A DNA stretch of 64,000 bases. It comes from Mastigias papua. Its lineage: Eukaryota; Cnidaria; Scyphozoa; Rhizostomeae; Mastigiidae. A program made the translations under genes and the position numbers. The stretch spans positions 2,432,456-2,496,455 of the forward strand of contig OZ025279.1 in NCBI GenBank assembly GCA_964019165.1, written 5' to 3'. Shown in pieces: positions 44,311 to 62,531 of the stretch. Each line of letters starts with the position of its first letter. The first letter of the stretch is position 1. The notes under the pieces were generated by a model. That model did not search any database, was not told the DNA's origin, and saw only the letters and a list, made by a program, of their open reading frames with translations.

Positions 44311-45502
44311 CTGAAGTTTTCTGGTTAAGAGATTATTCAGGCTAACATCGAAGTAATCCAAATACCCATATTGATCCGATTTATAAAAAAACACACTTCC
44401 AAGCTTTAATGGAACAAAGTATGAAAATTAACATAGACACATTCGATCAGCGTGTTTGCAGTGCCAAAATCGTGAAATTCCAATCACAAAAACAAACTTT
44501 AATGCGCAAACCACCAAAATCCGCATCCCAAGGTGTCTACCATGTGACAGAAGAAGGCAATAATGGATGTGGTTAATGGCAGTCTGTCTAATATTGTCGA
44601 TGTTCCATGCACGTGGGTGCCTCTCCATCTACACGCTTCTTTTTTATAAGAAACCTGGCTCAAGGCCTAGTAGTAAAAGCTACTTAGTTTTTGGCCACAT
44701 TTCGGTTCTAAAAGTTTCTTAAAAATTTCCTAATTCAATGAAAAAAATTGCTGCGAAAACGAGAAAAAAACGTAAAACATAAAACTTAGCAAACAAAACG
44801 TAATGTAGTGGAACCTGCTAAATCCGTGGATGAGAAAAGGGGTTTCCGAAATTGTGAAATATGGCACAGAAAGTTCTAAAGTTTTTTAGCTCTTTCCTTG
44901 TAGTTTTAAAAGTTCCCTTATTTTCAGGATGTTTAGTACTAAGTTTCTTATAAATAGGTTTCTTATAAAAAGACCATATACCTTTATTACATTTATGCAT
45001 GGAACTTCTTTGGGGAATTTTCAGGTACACAAGTGTGCAACAAGCCCAGTGCTCTGACTACCCCCCCCCCCACCATTTGTGTATGTCGGCATATTATAAA
45101 CCTGCATCGTTCAATATGATAAAGCATCATATTCTGCTCTTCGGCCTTTAGCAAAGTATCTGAAAAACCTAACGGGATAATGCTCTATATAACTCAAGAG
45201 CAGACTAGTCAGTAAGGCAAAAACACAAGTCTTGTGTACCTGAGTGTGGACCAGGTCTCCATTATGCATTTCCTCTACATATTTCTAAAACATAGCTTCA
45301 TATATCGTTTATTGCTAATATGTTCCGTGACGTTTATGGGTCTGTAATTTATTTCTACAATACCAACGGACTAGTTCGTTCATAACAATATCAGCTTACT
45401 GATTGTTACAATATCATAACAATAAGAAGCTTACTCCACACAAGACACATGAGACAATAGGTATAGGCCTGTCGAGTTTCCCTAGTCAACACATGAACTT
45501 AT

Positions 45503-51010
<5,508 letters not shown>

Positions 51011-51177
51011 TATGTATTGATAATAATATTTGGTATTGATTATGATTTAGAAAGCTTGCAAGATTTAGTTTCTGTCACACCCCACATGTAACTCCAAAGA
51101 AAGACCACACCTACGTTTTATCAAATTTTAATTCTATATGGCAAAAACAGTATTCAAATATCGACTTCATGCAATCC

Positions 51178-54100
51178 TCAACAAAGCGGAATATCATAAC
51201 TGAGGCCCTGAAAATCTCGAGCAAGCATATCTGGTTCTGCCATAAAGTCGAGTTGCTTTTCAAGACTAACCAGCCATCTGGACGATCTCCTGAGATGAAA
51301 TAAGTCATAATGGGCACTTCGTTTAGAGGTCACTTGGAAATATCTGCTATTTTCCTAGATCCGTGGTTACAGAATGGAATGCCTAATATAGATTCTCCGA
51401 CAGCATTTACCATATCAGATCTGCAATTTGATGAAATTTTATATGTAGACCTTTTACAATAAGTAGGGTGGTTGTAACTTCGCGAAAAATAGAATTCTCA
51501 AAGATCTGCTTAAAAACCAGAAACAGGTGTTTACGAAAGCATTAAGACTCAGAGAAAGAGTGTGGATTTATTAAACTGCAAAGAAAACCCAAAGCAATAA
51601 CCTAGATTTGTTAACATACTTAAGAATTTCATGCGAAATGATAAAAGCGGATCGAAATGAACTGGCTTAGTTTAAGTAAATCGATATACCTAAGGCTAGA
51701 TTGCAACTGGACGGTAAAGAAGAGGTATTGCCAAACTGCTATGCAAAAGCTGCACAGGCTTCAGTATCATCATTAAGACAAGCAGTACCGGGGTAGTGCA
51801 AGTTTTAAGAGGGTGGCAAGGTGAAAAATTTGCATTTTCTGTAAAACAGATTTGCCAACTATCCGTATTTTCTTTCCTAGAATCGTTCCACTGTATGCAA
51901 AAGTGTTGACTAATCTTCAGGGGGGGAGCATAAATTGCCCTCTATCCTCCCTAAACTCTATCCTCCCTAAACTTTGGAGACAAGCAGCTAATATCTCTAA
52001 TAATGTACTGTTCTGTGTCCAGTTGCAAGTGAAATCTTAAGTTGCTTGCTACAGAAACCTTTGAAACACAAAGCAATCACAATCCCAGTTTCATGAAAAA
52101 AATTTAGTTTGGCACCTAAACCAACAACTACATGGTGTGGTATTGAAAATGCACATTTTCGTGAATCAAAGGCGTGGCATGCAATCCCATCTTCAATAAA
52201 TGAGTCCCCGACACTAAAAAAACTTCCAAGGAAAAGTCAAAAGCTTTCAGTTGATTGTAGCTGTAGACTCTGTAAATTGTATGCTGATAGCGTAGGATTT
52301 TTACAGTTGTAGTCCATAATAGTATAGTCTCTTTTGAAGCTCAAGCTTTATATACTAAATGTAACATACACTCAAGCTTCATTTCAGCTGAATTAGCAAT
52401 ACACCTAGCAAAGGGCCCACCCTGAAAACAAAACATTATTATTCTGTTATCTTTGAACCAGGCGCAGTCAATTTTAAAAACAAGACTAAATCGATTAAGA
52501 ATGAAAAACGTCACAAATCGCTGCCAATTTGATGATGCTACGGGCGAGGGCTCACAAAACAGGCTCAAAAAGTTATGATACCAATCACATGTCTTATCTC
52601 TCTTTGAGGAAGGGCGAAGAAACCAGGCTAAAAGATGAGGACAAAGACCTCCTTGGCCCGCAGAAAGCTTGTAACAGGCCCGAGACTAATCGAACAAATG
52701 GGGGCCTTGACGATGTCAATATGAAACCTACAAGTCACCAAAGAATCATTTTATTGCTTTTGGGACCCTTCTTAGGTTCGGAAGCCGGGACAATCTACCC
52801 CACCTGCCTCCTTCTTGGCGGGCCTGAGACCTTCTGGAGGAGAGCTCTACAATACTGTACAAGGCCAAATTTAATGCTGTCCAGTGGAATAGGCCTGGTG
52901 TTTCATCACCAAGTGGGCAAATAAATTAATCTACAGGCTGCAAAAATTCAAAGCAATTATCCGAAATTGTTTACCTAGAAATTGTGACCATTTTAGTAAT
53001 GTAATTCCACCAGCTAGAAAACTCGTTCAGAATGGACTTCATTGGAACAGCGCGAGCGAACTAATTAAAGTTTCATTAGATTGAAAAGCACATTAACACG
53101 TTAATGCAAATACGCGAGAAGAAAAACAGCTCAATTGCAAATAATTTCAATGAGGATAAAGAGATCTATTCAAGTGCGACATTTCCCATTTGCCGCAATA
53201 CAAGATATCGCCACAGAATAGATATCGCTTTGCTATATAAAATGTTCTGATTGCATAGTGAAAGCACAGCGATCTCCTAGGCCTAGTTACCCTGTGATAG
53301 GAATGCGGCCTAGTCATTGGATCTGGGATGCCGCTGGGGCGCTTAAGATGATACGGAGGGGGGCGCTGGTTTTGGTGCTTGTCAGTCACGTCAAGGGCGA
53401 GTGGCCGAGTGGCTAGAACGCATGACTGCTAAGCAAAATATCGAAGGTTCGAGCCGAACCCTCAGATCATAGTTGCGATGCTCGCTCACTGTCCACCCAG
53501 CAGCAAATGGGCACCCAGTGGCAACTGGGGAAGTTAAGGGTGGCGAGGAAAGGAACTGGCCACCCTACCTCACTATGCCGGTGGTTCAGGATAAGTGTCC
53601 TCTCTAACAGGCACTCTCCAACGTACGGAATCGTATATGGGACCAACTTGTACCCTTCAAGCATGCTCCCGTAGAATAGCCCATGTCGGACCAACTTGTA
53701 CCCTTCAAGCATGCTCCCGTAGAATAGCCCATGTCCCAGTTGAGACGGTAAAAGGAGGTGAGCTCAACTTTTCAGTGTTCTCGATGCATCGCTGTCGTGT
53801 CCCCGATGACTGGACGCGTCCCTGTTGCTTAGCACGATGCCAATCACTTGCAAACTTTGCTATAAGAATCGAAATCCCATAGATTGACGTGAAGCCAATT
53901 GCTTCGACATTAAAAACTATACAGTTGAGCTAGTAAACTGGTTGCTCAGCCCTGGAACGGTCAAGATTGAGGTACAGCATTCAACCTTTTGCATAGACCA
54001 CTAGACTTTACTCAAGTGTGTTGCTTTGGCTTTTCATATTACTACCATTGACTTATGATGAAAATCTAGCCTTCCTTTTGCATTCTAAGGCCATATGCCT

Positions 54101-57100
54101 ATGCTTTCATCCATTCTGATGGCAAACAGTTCTTCCAAGTATACGATGATCTGTCATCGAGTAATTGTGACTCACGGTACTACCAAAAACTTAAACTTCA
54201 TGAAACACGCAGCTTCAGAACGCACAACATATCTGAATCATATTTAGGAAAATCGTTGCCTTGCGCTAAATGTAACTAGTTATATAAGCAGAACAGACTG
54301 CTCAAACTTAGCAATTAGCAAGAACAACATAAATATACCTAAAACAAGAAGGTTTTTCTTCTTCTGAACATAAACACAAACTAAACTTTAAGTTTGATGT
54401 CTCACTTAAGACCTCCCCTTGAAAGAGCAAAGATCCAACGCTTTTGTACTTTCGCAGGAATCAAAATTGCAGCATAAAGAGAGTGCCCCTCACCTCGCAA
54501 TGATGGACCAAAAGAAGAAGGAGATGAGAGGAAGATCGTTATTTATAACTACTATCAGTTGACTGCTGGAGGGAAAACGATTCATCCCCACTCCCGTGCA
54601 GTGGAAGGGATCGGCAGAGATAAGATGTGCCAAAACAAATCTACGATTGATTCGTTACTAGACACGTGTATAAGTGACCACCATAATTTCCAGATAAGAA
54701 ACATCAAAACAGACATCAAAGAACTCAGAATTCACTAGGTGTTCTGTAAGCATGACGCATTTAATTTATCTATTATTAATTAAGCCAAAAGGGACAGAAA
54801 ATTTAGACAGATACAGAAATGCCTCAGAGGGCGTTAGCACATAAATACTGACATCAGTTGCTAATCTGAAAGGAGGGAGAACCATGAAAAAACCTGTAGA
54901 GACTGAGGTATTTCATGTCAAAGTAGCACTGCACTCCAGAGAAGGAGTTCAAATAAAAGTTCTGATTATACTGATCAACCAGCTGATAACTGTCTACAAA
55001 ACATCGACACACTAGGGAGTTCCAACTAACAATGTTTGGCTCTTCAGTCAAAGCAACCTATACCCAAGCAAACGAACAATATTCAACGTATATACAACAC
55101 CTAAAACAGCTCATCTACTTCTAGTGCGGTGTAACAAGGGATATCAGAAGCTTGTCACTTCAAAATAAGCCTGTCTACTGTATGCAATTTTATAGCCCTT
55201 TGCTATATGGATGCAGCAATCTAAAACAGTGGTTTCTGTTTGACATCACACCCCCACAACAGACATTTGCATAAGCTGGAGAGTAATAAATAGATACATT
55301 TCTTATCATAAAGACAGACTCTTTTCGCACCCTTTGTAATGATGTCTCGTGCACATAGTAAGGAATCCCTGATCTAAGGATACTGTACCTGTCCTCAAAA
55401 ACTAAAAAGTTTTGGAAAAAGGCATTGTGTCATTCTATCAAAAGCTAGGGTTGCATGAGGTAACGTTTACGCGTAAGCAGATCACAACTATAAGTTCAAC
55501 AAACATGTACATTCTCATGGTTTGTGCTGCGGTAACGCCAAACATAATCTCTTGTCAATAATAGCCTTCATCTAAACAATCCAAATTTCAGATACAATTT
55601 TTTCCATGCATATGATTACACGGACATCATAATAACCGGGCAGTGAGTATTCTGTCTTCAAACTGCATCTTAATGCCTCTCACAAGGGCATACTTCAAGT
55701 GTTGTATAACATACTCATACAAATACCAACAGTGCTTCAAGTGAATTGAATGCTGCAGTGATCGGATCCATCGGATTTACTCGCCTCTCAAACCTCAAAA
55801 CACCCAACAAATGTTTCTAAACATGTGGCCAACGGTACTAAGTATACACGTTTTTTAGCAATTGGTGTATTCCATGGAGAAAAACTCTCGGCAATAATAA
55901 AGACATATAACGTATTTTGATGCCAACAAAGAAGGAATATTAGGAACAAAGGAGGTGCAAAGAAGTGCATTAAATGTCATACTCTAGAAGTCTCCAATAG
56001 AAATATTAAACAATATTTTTATGAATAACTGAAATTAGACCGCCCTGTCATCTATAGAAAAATGACAACATACCTTGATAGTCTGTTTTGAGGTGTTGTT
56101 CAAGAATGGCACAATGCACAGAAGTCTTTCGCATAACATGTCCATAGTTACCACTATTGTTATTATCCATCACCTTTCTAATCTTCAAAGGTGTCTCACC
56201 TTTCTAATCTTCAAAGGTGTCTCACCTTTCTAATCTTCAAAGGTGTCTCACCTTTATAAGCTTGAAAGTTGTCTCGGATGAAGAAGGCTTGAATTTTTCT
56301 GCTTGAAATTTTCTGAAGTAAAAAGGTTTCCTACGACTGCAAAGATACTGTGTTTTTCGTAGTGATCCTTACTGTCCACTCTCTGTCATGTTTGTCTATC
56401 ATACCAGCTAAGTTCTGTTATGGTGTGATATCTTTTCTGAGTAACATGCAATACGTCTCGGCTTCATAAAATTTTTATAGAAACTACCAAACCAATCCTG
56501 TTTTAAAAAGTGTCAATGTCTTTGCGGGTAGCGCATCGTACACTTGCAAGAATGATCAATTGCTCTGTCGTCCATCGTATAATTACTCCCAAAACCCACT
56601 ATTAGCCACGTATATGTATCTTTGGTAAAACATCTCGAATTTTTCGGCTGTCTAAAGAAGCTGTAGTTCTCTCTAAACACGCTTGCGGATCCTAGCCGAG
56701 GTGAGTTACACGTGTAGAGCAGAAAGGTTTCAAAACATCTGCAGTTCTGTGCACGTAATCTGTATAATGAAGCTTTCTTTTCCTCAATAATCTTCCTTAA
56801 ATAGCGTTCCTCGTTGTGAAGGAATGCATGAAAACAGGGTGCAATGAGCAACATAAAAAATAGACCTAGCTGCTGCAAAGTCTGAAAACCAAAGCACCTC
56901 AACTTGTATCTTCACCAGAAGTAAGAACGTTGCCGAGGGATTCTTTGCAACACAGAAGGTAAAACCATGAAATCAGATGACAAGCTATACCAGAAAACAA
57001 ACTCCTCGAATGTGAATGGTATAGACAATGAAATTCCATTCGTCCCATCAAAAGAACTCTTTCCAGTTTACAAACGGCCCAAGACCCCAACCAGTCACTC

Positions 57101-60100
57101 TGTTATCGATAATTATCTCAGCTAGGCAAGCTACAAAGAACATCTCCTTGGTCCTCCTATTTCCAAACCTAGCGATTTGAGTCGATGCTAGGGGGCATAT
57201 TAACGAGACTTGTTTTCAAGATCGGTAAACATGTCACATGTAGTCAGCTGACAAAGGTGTAATGAGCAGTGTCATTGACGGGCAAAGAGGTTCGCACATT
57301 TAATATTCAACCGAGATCATAGAGATGAATTATTAAAGTAGTAATTAACACTGAATTGCAAACATAGCTCTGCTCGTACCAGGCAATGTCAATGATAATA
57401 AATAAATAAAACCTTTGGCATAGAACTTCCATTCACGCGTGCGAAATATTTCTCGAAAATACGGCATATTTACAAAACAGATAGCACGAACAGCAAATCA
57501 CTCGACAGTGTACGCTCCTCGCTAGCTGTTGCATCGACAAATACCAATGAAACATATAAGAAAATTTCTAGATCCCTCCTTGGACAAATTCCCATGATTT
57601 AAGTCGATTTGGGGAGCAGGGTAAAATCTGGAAACAGAATAGGTCCAAAGTGATGAAAACAAGTCGGTCTCAAGTGAATGGCAAAGTGCATTACGTCTAA
57701 GTCAATTAGGCCTCTAATGGAGTATCGCCGTGATTAATGCCACAGCTCAGCTGTACATACCTCCTTCCTCCAACCATCTCTGTTGAGTGCCAAACGACAA
57801 GTATTCGCATTGGACCTCCTATCCATCTTTGGATATAGCAAGCCCATGGCTTTTAGAAGGTCGATCATACAATAGTTTCAACATGATTCAAGTAAATTAT
57901 GTACCAACAGCTTTTACTATTGAAAAATAAATCTACGTCTATTCAGCATTCCTCCAGCTGTCAAGAAAAAGGTTGACTCGATAAGAAACTTGAACTTAAC
58001 ATAGCCCAGCCAATGGTTCAACGGAAGAAGAATTTTCTCTGCGATTAAAACGGTATAAAACGATAGGATATCACTAACTCTGATATCAAAAATGCAAGAC
58101 TGTTAAAAGTGGCTGTGTACTTTAAGTTAGATATCAAAGAATCAGAAGCCACTATTATGAAATAACATATGGCGATAGCTGAGGAACAGACTAAGAAAAT
58201 GACATGGAAGGTTCTCAAATGACCAACATCGGAAAGATAAGCCATGGTCTGGAGGGAATATGAAAGGAAAGTGAAAAACCTAGTTGACATTCACAAATTG
58301 GTTGCATAACAAGTAATCTTTGAGTAGCAGGTCTGTGATCTCTGTTCAGGTGTAATGAAGTTATGCTACCAACAGCAACAGGGAAGAAACACCTCTTCAC
58401 ATGCCTTTGCTTCAATTAGAATGAGCAAGTAGGTTGCCTCATCTGCAAATGACCTAGCTGACATGAGTATTAAGAAATACCGTGTTTGCAGTTATACATC
58501 ACTGATTACTGATCTAAGTCACAAGCTTTGTTGATACAGGCAGTGCTTATATGTTTCATATATTATTGATCATAAATCAATATTTACCACAATCTCTTGC
58601 AACCAATTAAAAGACTCTGCTGCTACAAAACTCTGACAAATAACACTCCACATGCCACAATTCATTCAATTTCTTGTCAACTATCTTCAAGCAATATTTA
58701 TGGGTTTCTTAAATATATAAAAGCTACAATCTGTATGCATGTGAGCACGTAAACGTATTTCTGTGCTAACACAGAGGTAAGCAGCCATCCATGTCAAAGT
58801 ATGCATGAAGCTGCAAAAAGTGAGCATATGTAAATGAGAAGGTATGTGTGCATCTATGAAAAAGTATGATGCTGGGGTGTAGGAGGTTGGGATGGGGCGC
58901 TGCGGCCCTCCCATTTGACTAGAAGCACTAGAAGCTTGTCCAGGCAATTTCTTTAGAAACCACAATAGTTCTTGCTGAAATAGCTTTAACTCAATACAGC
59001 TAGGCAACAATCAATAGGGAAAATGGCTGTCCACCCTGATCAATCTTCTTGGTCACCTGGGCAGACAGTCCTCCAATGCCCAAATGCATATGAAATTGAA
59101 ATGGTACACATGCAGCAAGGGAAATAGATTGGGGGGGAGGGGGAGGTAGAGATGCACTGCCCGCCCAATAATTCACTAAGGCTGTATATATAAACTGTCG
59201 CTTTTAATCATTGCATAGCTCATTTCATCCATGCCCCCATCCATCTCAGTAGCCTATGGTACTGTACGTAGCTATGAAAAGATATCCATGTATACATGTA
59301 AAGGCATACTTGTATCTAGAACTTTCAATGCTCTTGCACCATGGTAAAGTGCAAATTGCATAAACTCAATAGGTTACAGTAATACCAAATTCTTATTGCA
59401 CTGCAGAGCACAAAATAGCATCAAACAGGCTGCACATGGCCCAAGGGTCATGAGAATGAGACCCCCAATGCAAAGTTATGTAACAAGGTATACATACATC
59501 CATATATAGCAATGTACAAAAGTACTCTGGGATGTACTGACAAAAACATTCTCAGAAGGCTTCTGTTTTAGCTGCAATATAAGATTTAGGCCAAATGGAC
59601 AAGAGTAAATGTATTGTGGGATAGCTCATCAGCAACTGGAACATTAGCACTATGTGAAATTCATTAGCATTTTCCACTATACATTTCTGATCCTAAACAC
59701 TTTCAAGCATATCCTGTGACAAGACTTACGGCACAGCGCAGATATCTCATTGAGAGTAAAAGCCATTAGTGCCTTATTGCCTGGGAGGGAGTCAGAATTA
59801 ACAGGGAGGTTGGAATTTTCTGGAAAATACAATTAGCAAGGGGGCAGATTTATGTAATCATATTAACAAATAAATTTACCAGATCAATCTAAGCTAGTTC
59901 ACTTTTCTATCATGCAGCAAAATTCCTTAGCAATTTATAGGTTCAATATTTTGGTGCAACAAGTAACAAATAATGACAAATCACATTCAACAACATCAAA
60001 GAACAATTATGCAGCTATGAAAACAGAACCTAATGTAGCAGTTTGTTCATATAAAATTTGCAACAGTCAGTTAAGAAAGTTCAGGAATTATTTTTGATTC

Positions 60101-60738
60101 AGCTATCTTCCACACTAAGTCTTCCAAAATGTGTTGAAATTAATTCCTGGGGTGGTCTCAATAAGAGTGGGGGGGGGGGAGATTTGAAAAAATTTTTAAA
60201 AAATAATTAAAGGGGGCAGCAATTAGGCACCAAAGAGTACATTTTACCAAAGGCTGTTCCTTCCTAACTGTGATGGAATTTGACAATAGCAGCTACTTAA
60301 ACAGGTATACCAGCTACTCAAACAAACACGTGTTGGTCCAAAAATACTTCCAGTCATGCTCTCAAACCAATATGATCACAAAGAAGTGCCAACAGAAAGA
60401 AACACCAATATCTATGTCAAAAGAAGAAAGTTAAGCCTGCCCCAAATAATCCTCTATGGTGGCAAGCTACAACCTACAAAATTCTGCAACCAGTCATAAA
60501 CATATACAGAGCATTATGTGTTTATGACATGCCTTGAGTATCAGTGGCAAGATCTCAGCAAACAAATAGCTGCTATACAATGCACCCCATTGGTTACATC
60601 TCATAACCACTAAACAACCAAGAGGAAAGACATACCTTCTAAGTACTCTGTTTTATCACCAGGATTTCTATCTTCATACTCTTCAATTTGTTTTGGTGGA
60701 ATGTAATTGTGTTGTGGGAGGCACTGTTTATTTCCCAT
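51178..60738 (-). CDS. Unrecognised protein with MGNKQC N-terminus, seven-exon model (about 254 aa)
   Basis: The exons are 60738-60636, 59819-59730, 57849-57761, 57058-56916, 56153-56074, 55041-54894 and 51289-51178. The phases (1,1,0,2,1,2) all agree and sum to 255 codons ending in TGA. The start MGNKQCLPQHNYIPPKQIEE fits the N-myristoylation rule (Gly2) with a palmitoylable Cys6, so membrane attachment is inferred. Later segments read LMAFTLNEISALC, MDRRSNANTCRLALNRDGWR, IPFTFEEFVFWYSLSSDFMV, HVMRKTSVHCAILEQHLKTD, GVQCYFDMKYLSL and LEKQLDFMAEPDMLARDFQG. I do not recognise the family. Exons 1-5 have good splice sites; the link of exon 6 to 7 crosses 3.6 kb including a SINE and is the weakest. 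The start codon lies in an exon with its own acceptor, so there is an upstream 5' UTR exon, probably near 61000-61500. Confidence 0.5.
52341..53390. other. Intron/intergenic stretch with an isolated exon-like motif
   Basis: A minus-strand segment at about 52385-52422 has an excellent acceptor (TGTTTTGTTTTCAG) and reads GGPFARCIANSAEMKLE, but its phases do not fit the seven-exon model. The plus-strand frame 52529-52924 has no recognised motif. Confidence 0.3.
53395..53740 (+). mobile_element. tRNA-Ser-like SINE, copy 2, with 48-bp tail duplication
   Basis: The head GCGAGTGGCCGAGTGGCTAG ... GACTGCTAAGC ... GAAGGTTCGAGCC looks like a tRNA-Ser (anticodon GCT position), with A and B boxes at the right spacing. 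The body AACTGGCCACCCTACCTCAC and AAGTGTCCTCTCTAACAGGC matches the 32510-32747 copy. After the body a 48-bp segment starting GGACCAACTTGTACCCTTCA is present twice in tandem (about 53640-53735). Confidence 0.78.
56171..56274 (+). repeat. 26-bp tandem repeat, four copies, each a hairpin
   Basis: The unit is CACCTTTCTAATCTTCAAAG followed by GTGTCT. Copies 1-3 are identical and copy 4 differs at six positions. Inside each unit CACCTTT pairs with AAAGGTG. It ends 18 bp upstream (minus strand) of the acceptor of the exon at 56153. Confidence 0.95.
57860..59725. other. Intron 2 of the MGNKQC gene
   Basis: I find no required exon here, since 59730 and 57849 join in phase. A Ser/Pro/Gln-rich minus frame near 58880-58960 looks partly protein-like but has no donor. 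Confidence 0.4.
59730..60738 (-). CDS. First two coding exons of the MGNKQC protein
   Basis: 60738-60636 ends in LEG at donor GAAG|GTATG (phase 1). 59819-59730 follows with acceptor TTTTCCAG and donor TGCC|GTAAG, adding ENSNLPVNSDSLPGNKALM and FTLNEISALC. Both are well bounded and are the most reliable part of the gene. Confidence 0.65.
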
Positions 60739-60739
60739 G

Positions 60740-62070
60740 GTGTAGTTTACTTTTTCTGAAGTGAGAAAACTCACCAGTCAGCCTATGCAATCAATATTTC
60801 AATATCTGCAGAACTCATTAAAATTGCAAAAAGGAAACAGATCTGTATAAATCTACATATGTAAGGAACCCAACAGACGTTGATCTATACAGATTATGAT
60901 AAATTCTCATTCTAAATACATGGGTTCTAACATAATATTGACCGCGTTACAATAACAGAAATCTCGGTAAGCAGACAATTTCAAATGAGCCTATGAAAAG
61001 AAAAGCCAGTTTAAATCAAGGTAAGGAACCTAGGCTATGACATTAGGTAGAAAAGGAAGATAACAGAGACACTCGATGCAGCAAATACTGTGACGATTGG
61101 TCACCCCTCTACCATCTCCAAGGAATACAGCCAGTCGTTGAAAAGTACATATTACGTTTGGCAATACTTCATTACGCTCTTTCGCAGGTGTTTCGCTGAG
61201 TAGTAAGACACTCCCATAAACACAACGTCTGGCGAAAGCGTCTGTTACCAACCCGCAGTGCAAAGGCCCTGATCACAACAATGCCTTCATAGACGTGAAA
61301 AATTCGTCTCTCTTACCTTACAAAGTTCTACTCAACCTCATCGGTCACAAATACTGCTTCCTAGGCACTTTATCGTTGCTATTCGTACCGTGCTAATCGT
61401 AGCTGTGGTTCTACCATGCCTTGTGGGCCCTGCTTGTGGGAGTACTTCAAAACTTCTCGAATGCGGAAAAATGCATTGTTTACCTCAAATACAGTCAGGC
61501 GACTTTGAATTTGAACAGGAAGTGGTCTTGTGATAATGAATGCATTGGCGAGGAATTAGCCTGAGATAACGTTCGTTGAATTACTGCAGTTGTAAAATAA
61601 CGTTGCAGTTGTAAAATGACGTACACATTTTTATGCATAACGTCTGGACAAAAAACCAGTCAAATTAACCAAGAAAGAGGTGCCCCAACCACTTACGAGA
61701 ATTTGCTTGACGTTAGGCAATATTTGTTTGATAACAAGTACTTGTCAGCACCGTCTGTCACTTTTCTACAGCCAAATACCACGGTTTTCCTAGACATAAC
61801 CATACTATGTGAGCCTATGCTTACTATGTGTCATAAATCCAGCTGAATCCCATGGTGATATTTTCTTTGAAATTTCAATCACAAGAAAGGTGTTATCAGT
61901 TCAAAATTCAATTGATACAAAACAATGCAAAGAAAACATCAACTATTTATCTTTACATCGCTGTCCAACGTTCAGCCATTGAGGTTTATGAGTATCCAAT
62001 ATCAAATAAAAGGGTTAAAAGAAAGGTGTAAATTTTATCACTTCCATCAAACCATGACTCTTTAAAGCCC
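60740..62070. other. Upstream region of the MGNKQC gene (probable promoter and 5' UTR)
   Basis: The GC content rises around 61100-61450. The acceptor TTTTCTCACTTCAG just before the ATG exon implies a spliced 5' leader. The plus-strand frame 61616-61846 has no recognised motif. Confidence 0.35.
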
Positions 62071-62082
62071 TGTTTGCACTAC

Positions 62083-62152
62083 CAGATTTAACCCGGGTTG
62101 GACCCGGGTTACTTTAACCCGGGTTAAGTTTTTGTAGTGTAAACGCAACTAA
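62083..62152. mobile_element. Small inverted-repeat element with ACCCGGGTT core
   Basis: The ends TTTGCACTAC and GTAGTGTAAAC are imperfect reverse complements. Between them AACCCGGGTT-like palindromes occur three times. It may be a truncated or very short MITE; CCCTGTTTGCACTACC-type ends are common in hAT-related MITEs. Confidence 0.5.
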
Positions 62153-62531
62153 CCCGAGTTCGGCCAGAGTTAACTGAACCCATTCCTAATGTAAGATACA
62201 CGCCAGAGGCCCTTGGGACACTTCCACAAAACTGATAAAACCCACATTCCTCTACATTTTATCATCAGGTGCAACATACACGCACACCCCCGTTCCCTTT
62301 CATTTCAGATTTTCATGCCTACCAACAGCCTACGTACAATTTACATTGCATTGAAGAATAAACAAAAACGTGACTAACATGGGTAAAGCTAAAACTGCTT
62401 AAAAACAACAAGAAGAATGAGCACAATAGATAAATAATGATCTGCCAAACAAACAAAATTTACTCTAGGTCTAGATAGTCAATGCGTATATTAATCCAAA
62501 TTTGCGATCTAATTTATTAAATTAATAAGGA

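Noticed and set aside
52341..52430. Exon-like GGPFARCIANSAEMKLE with an excellent acceptor
   Set aside because: Its entry and exit phases do not fit between the exons ending at 54894 and starting at 51289; it is kept only as a note, not as part of the model.
52529..52924. 131-codon plus-strand open frame
   Set aside because: No recognisable domain, no splice or promoter context; it is probably repeat-derived or chance.
56513..56902. 130-codon minus open frame between exons of the MGNKQC gene
   Set aside because: The neighbouring exons join without it, and joining at its best acceptor creates a stop codon at the junction.
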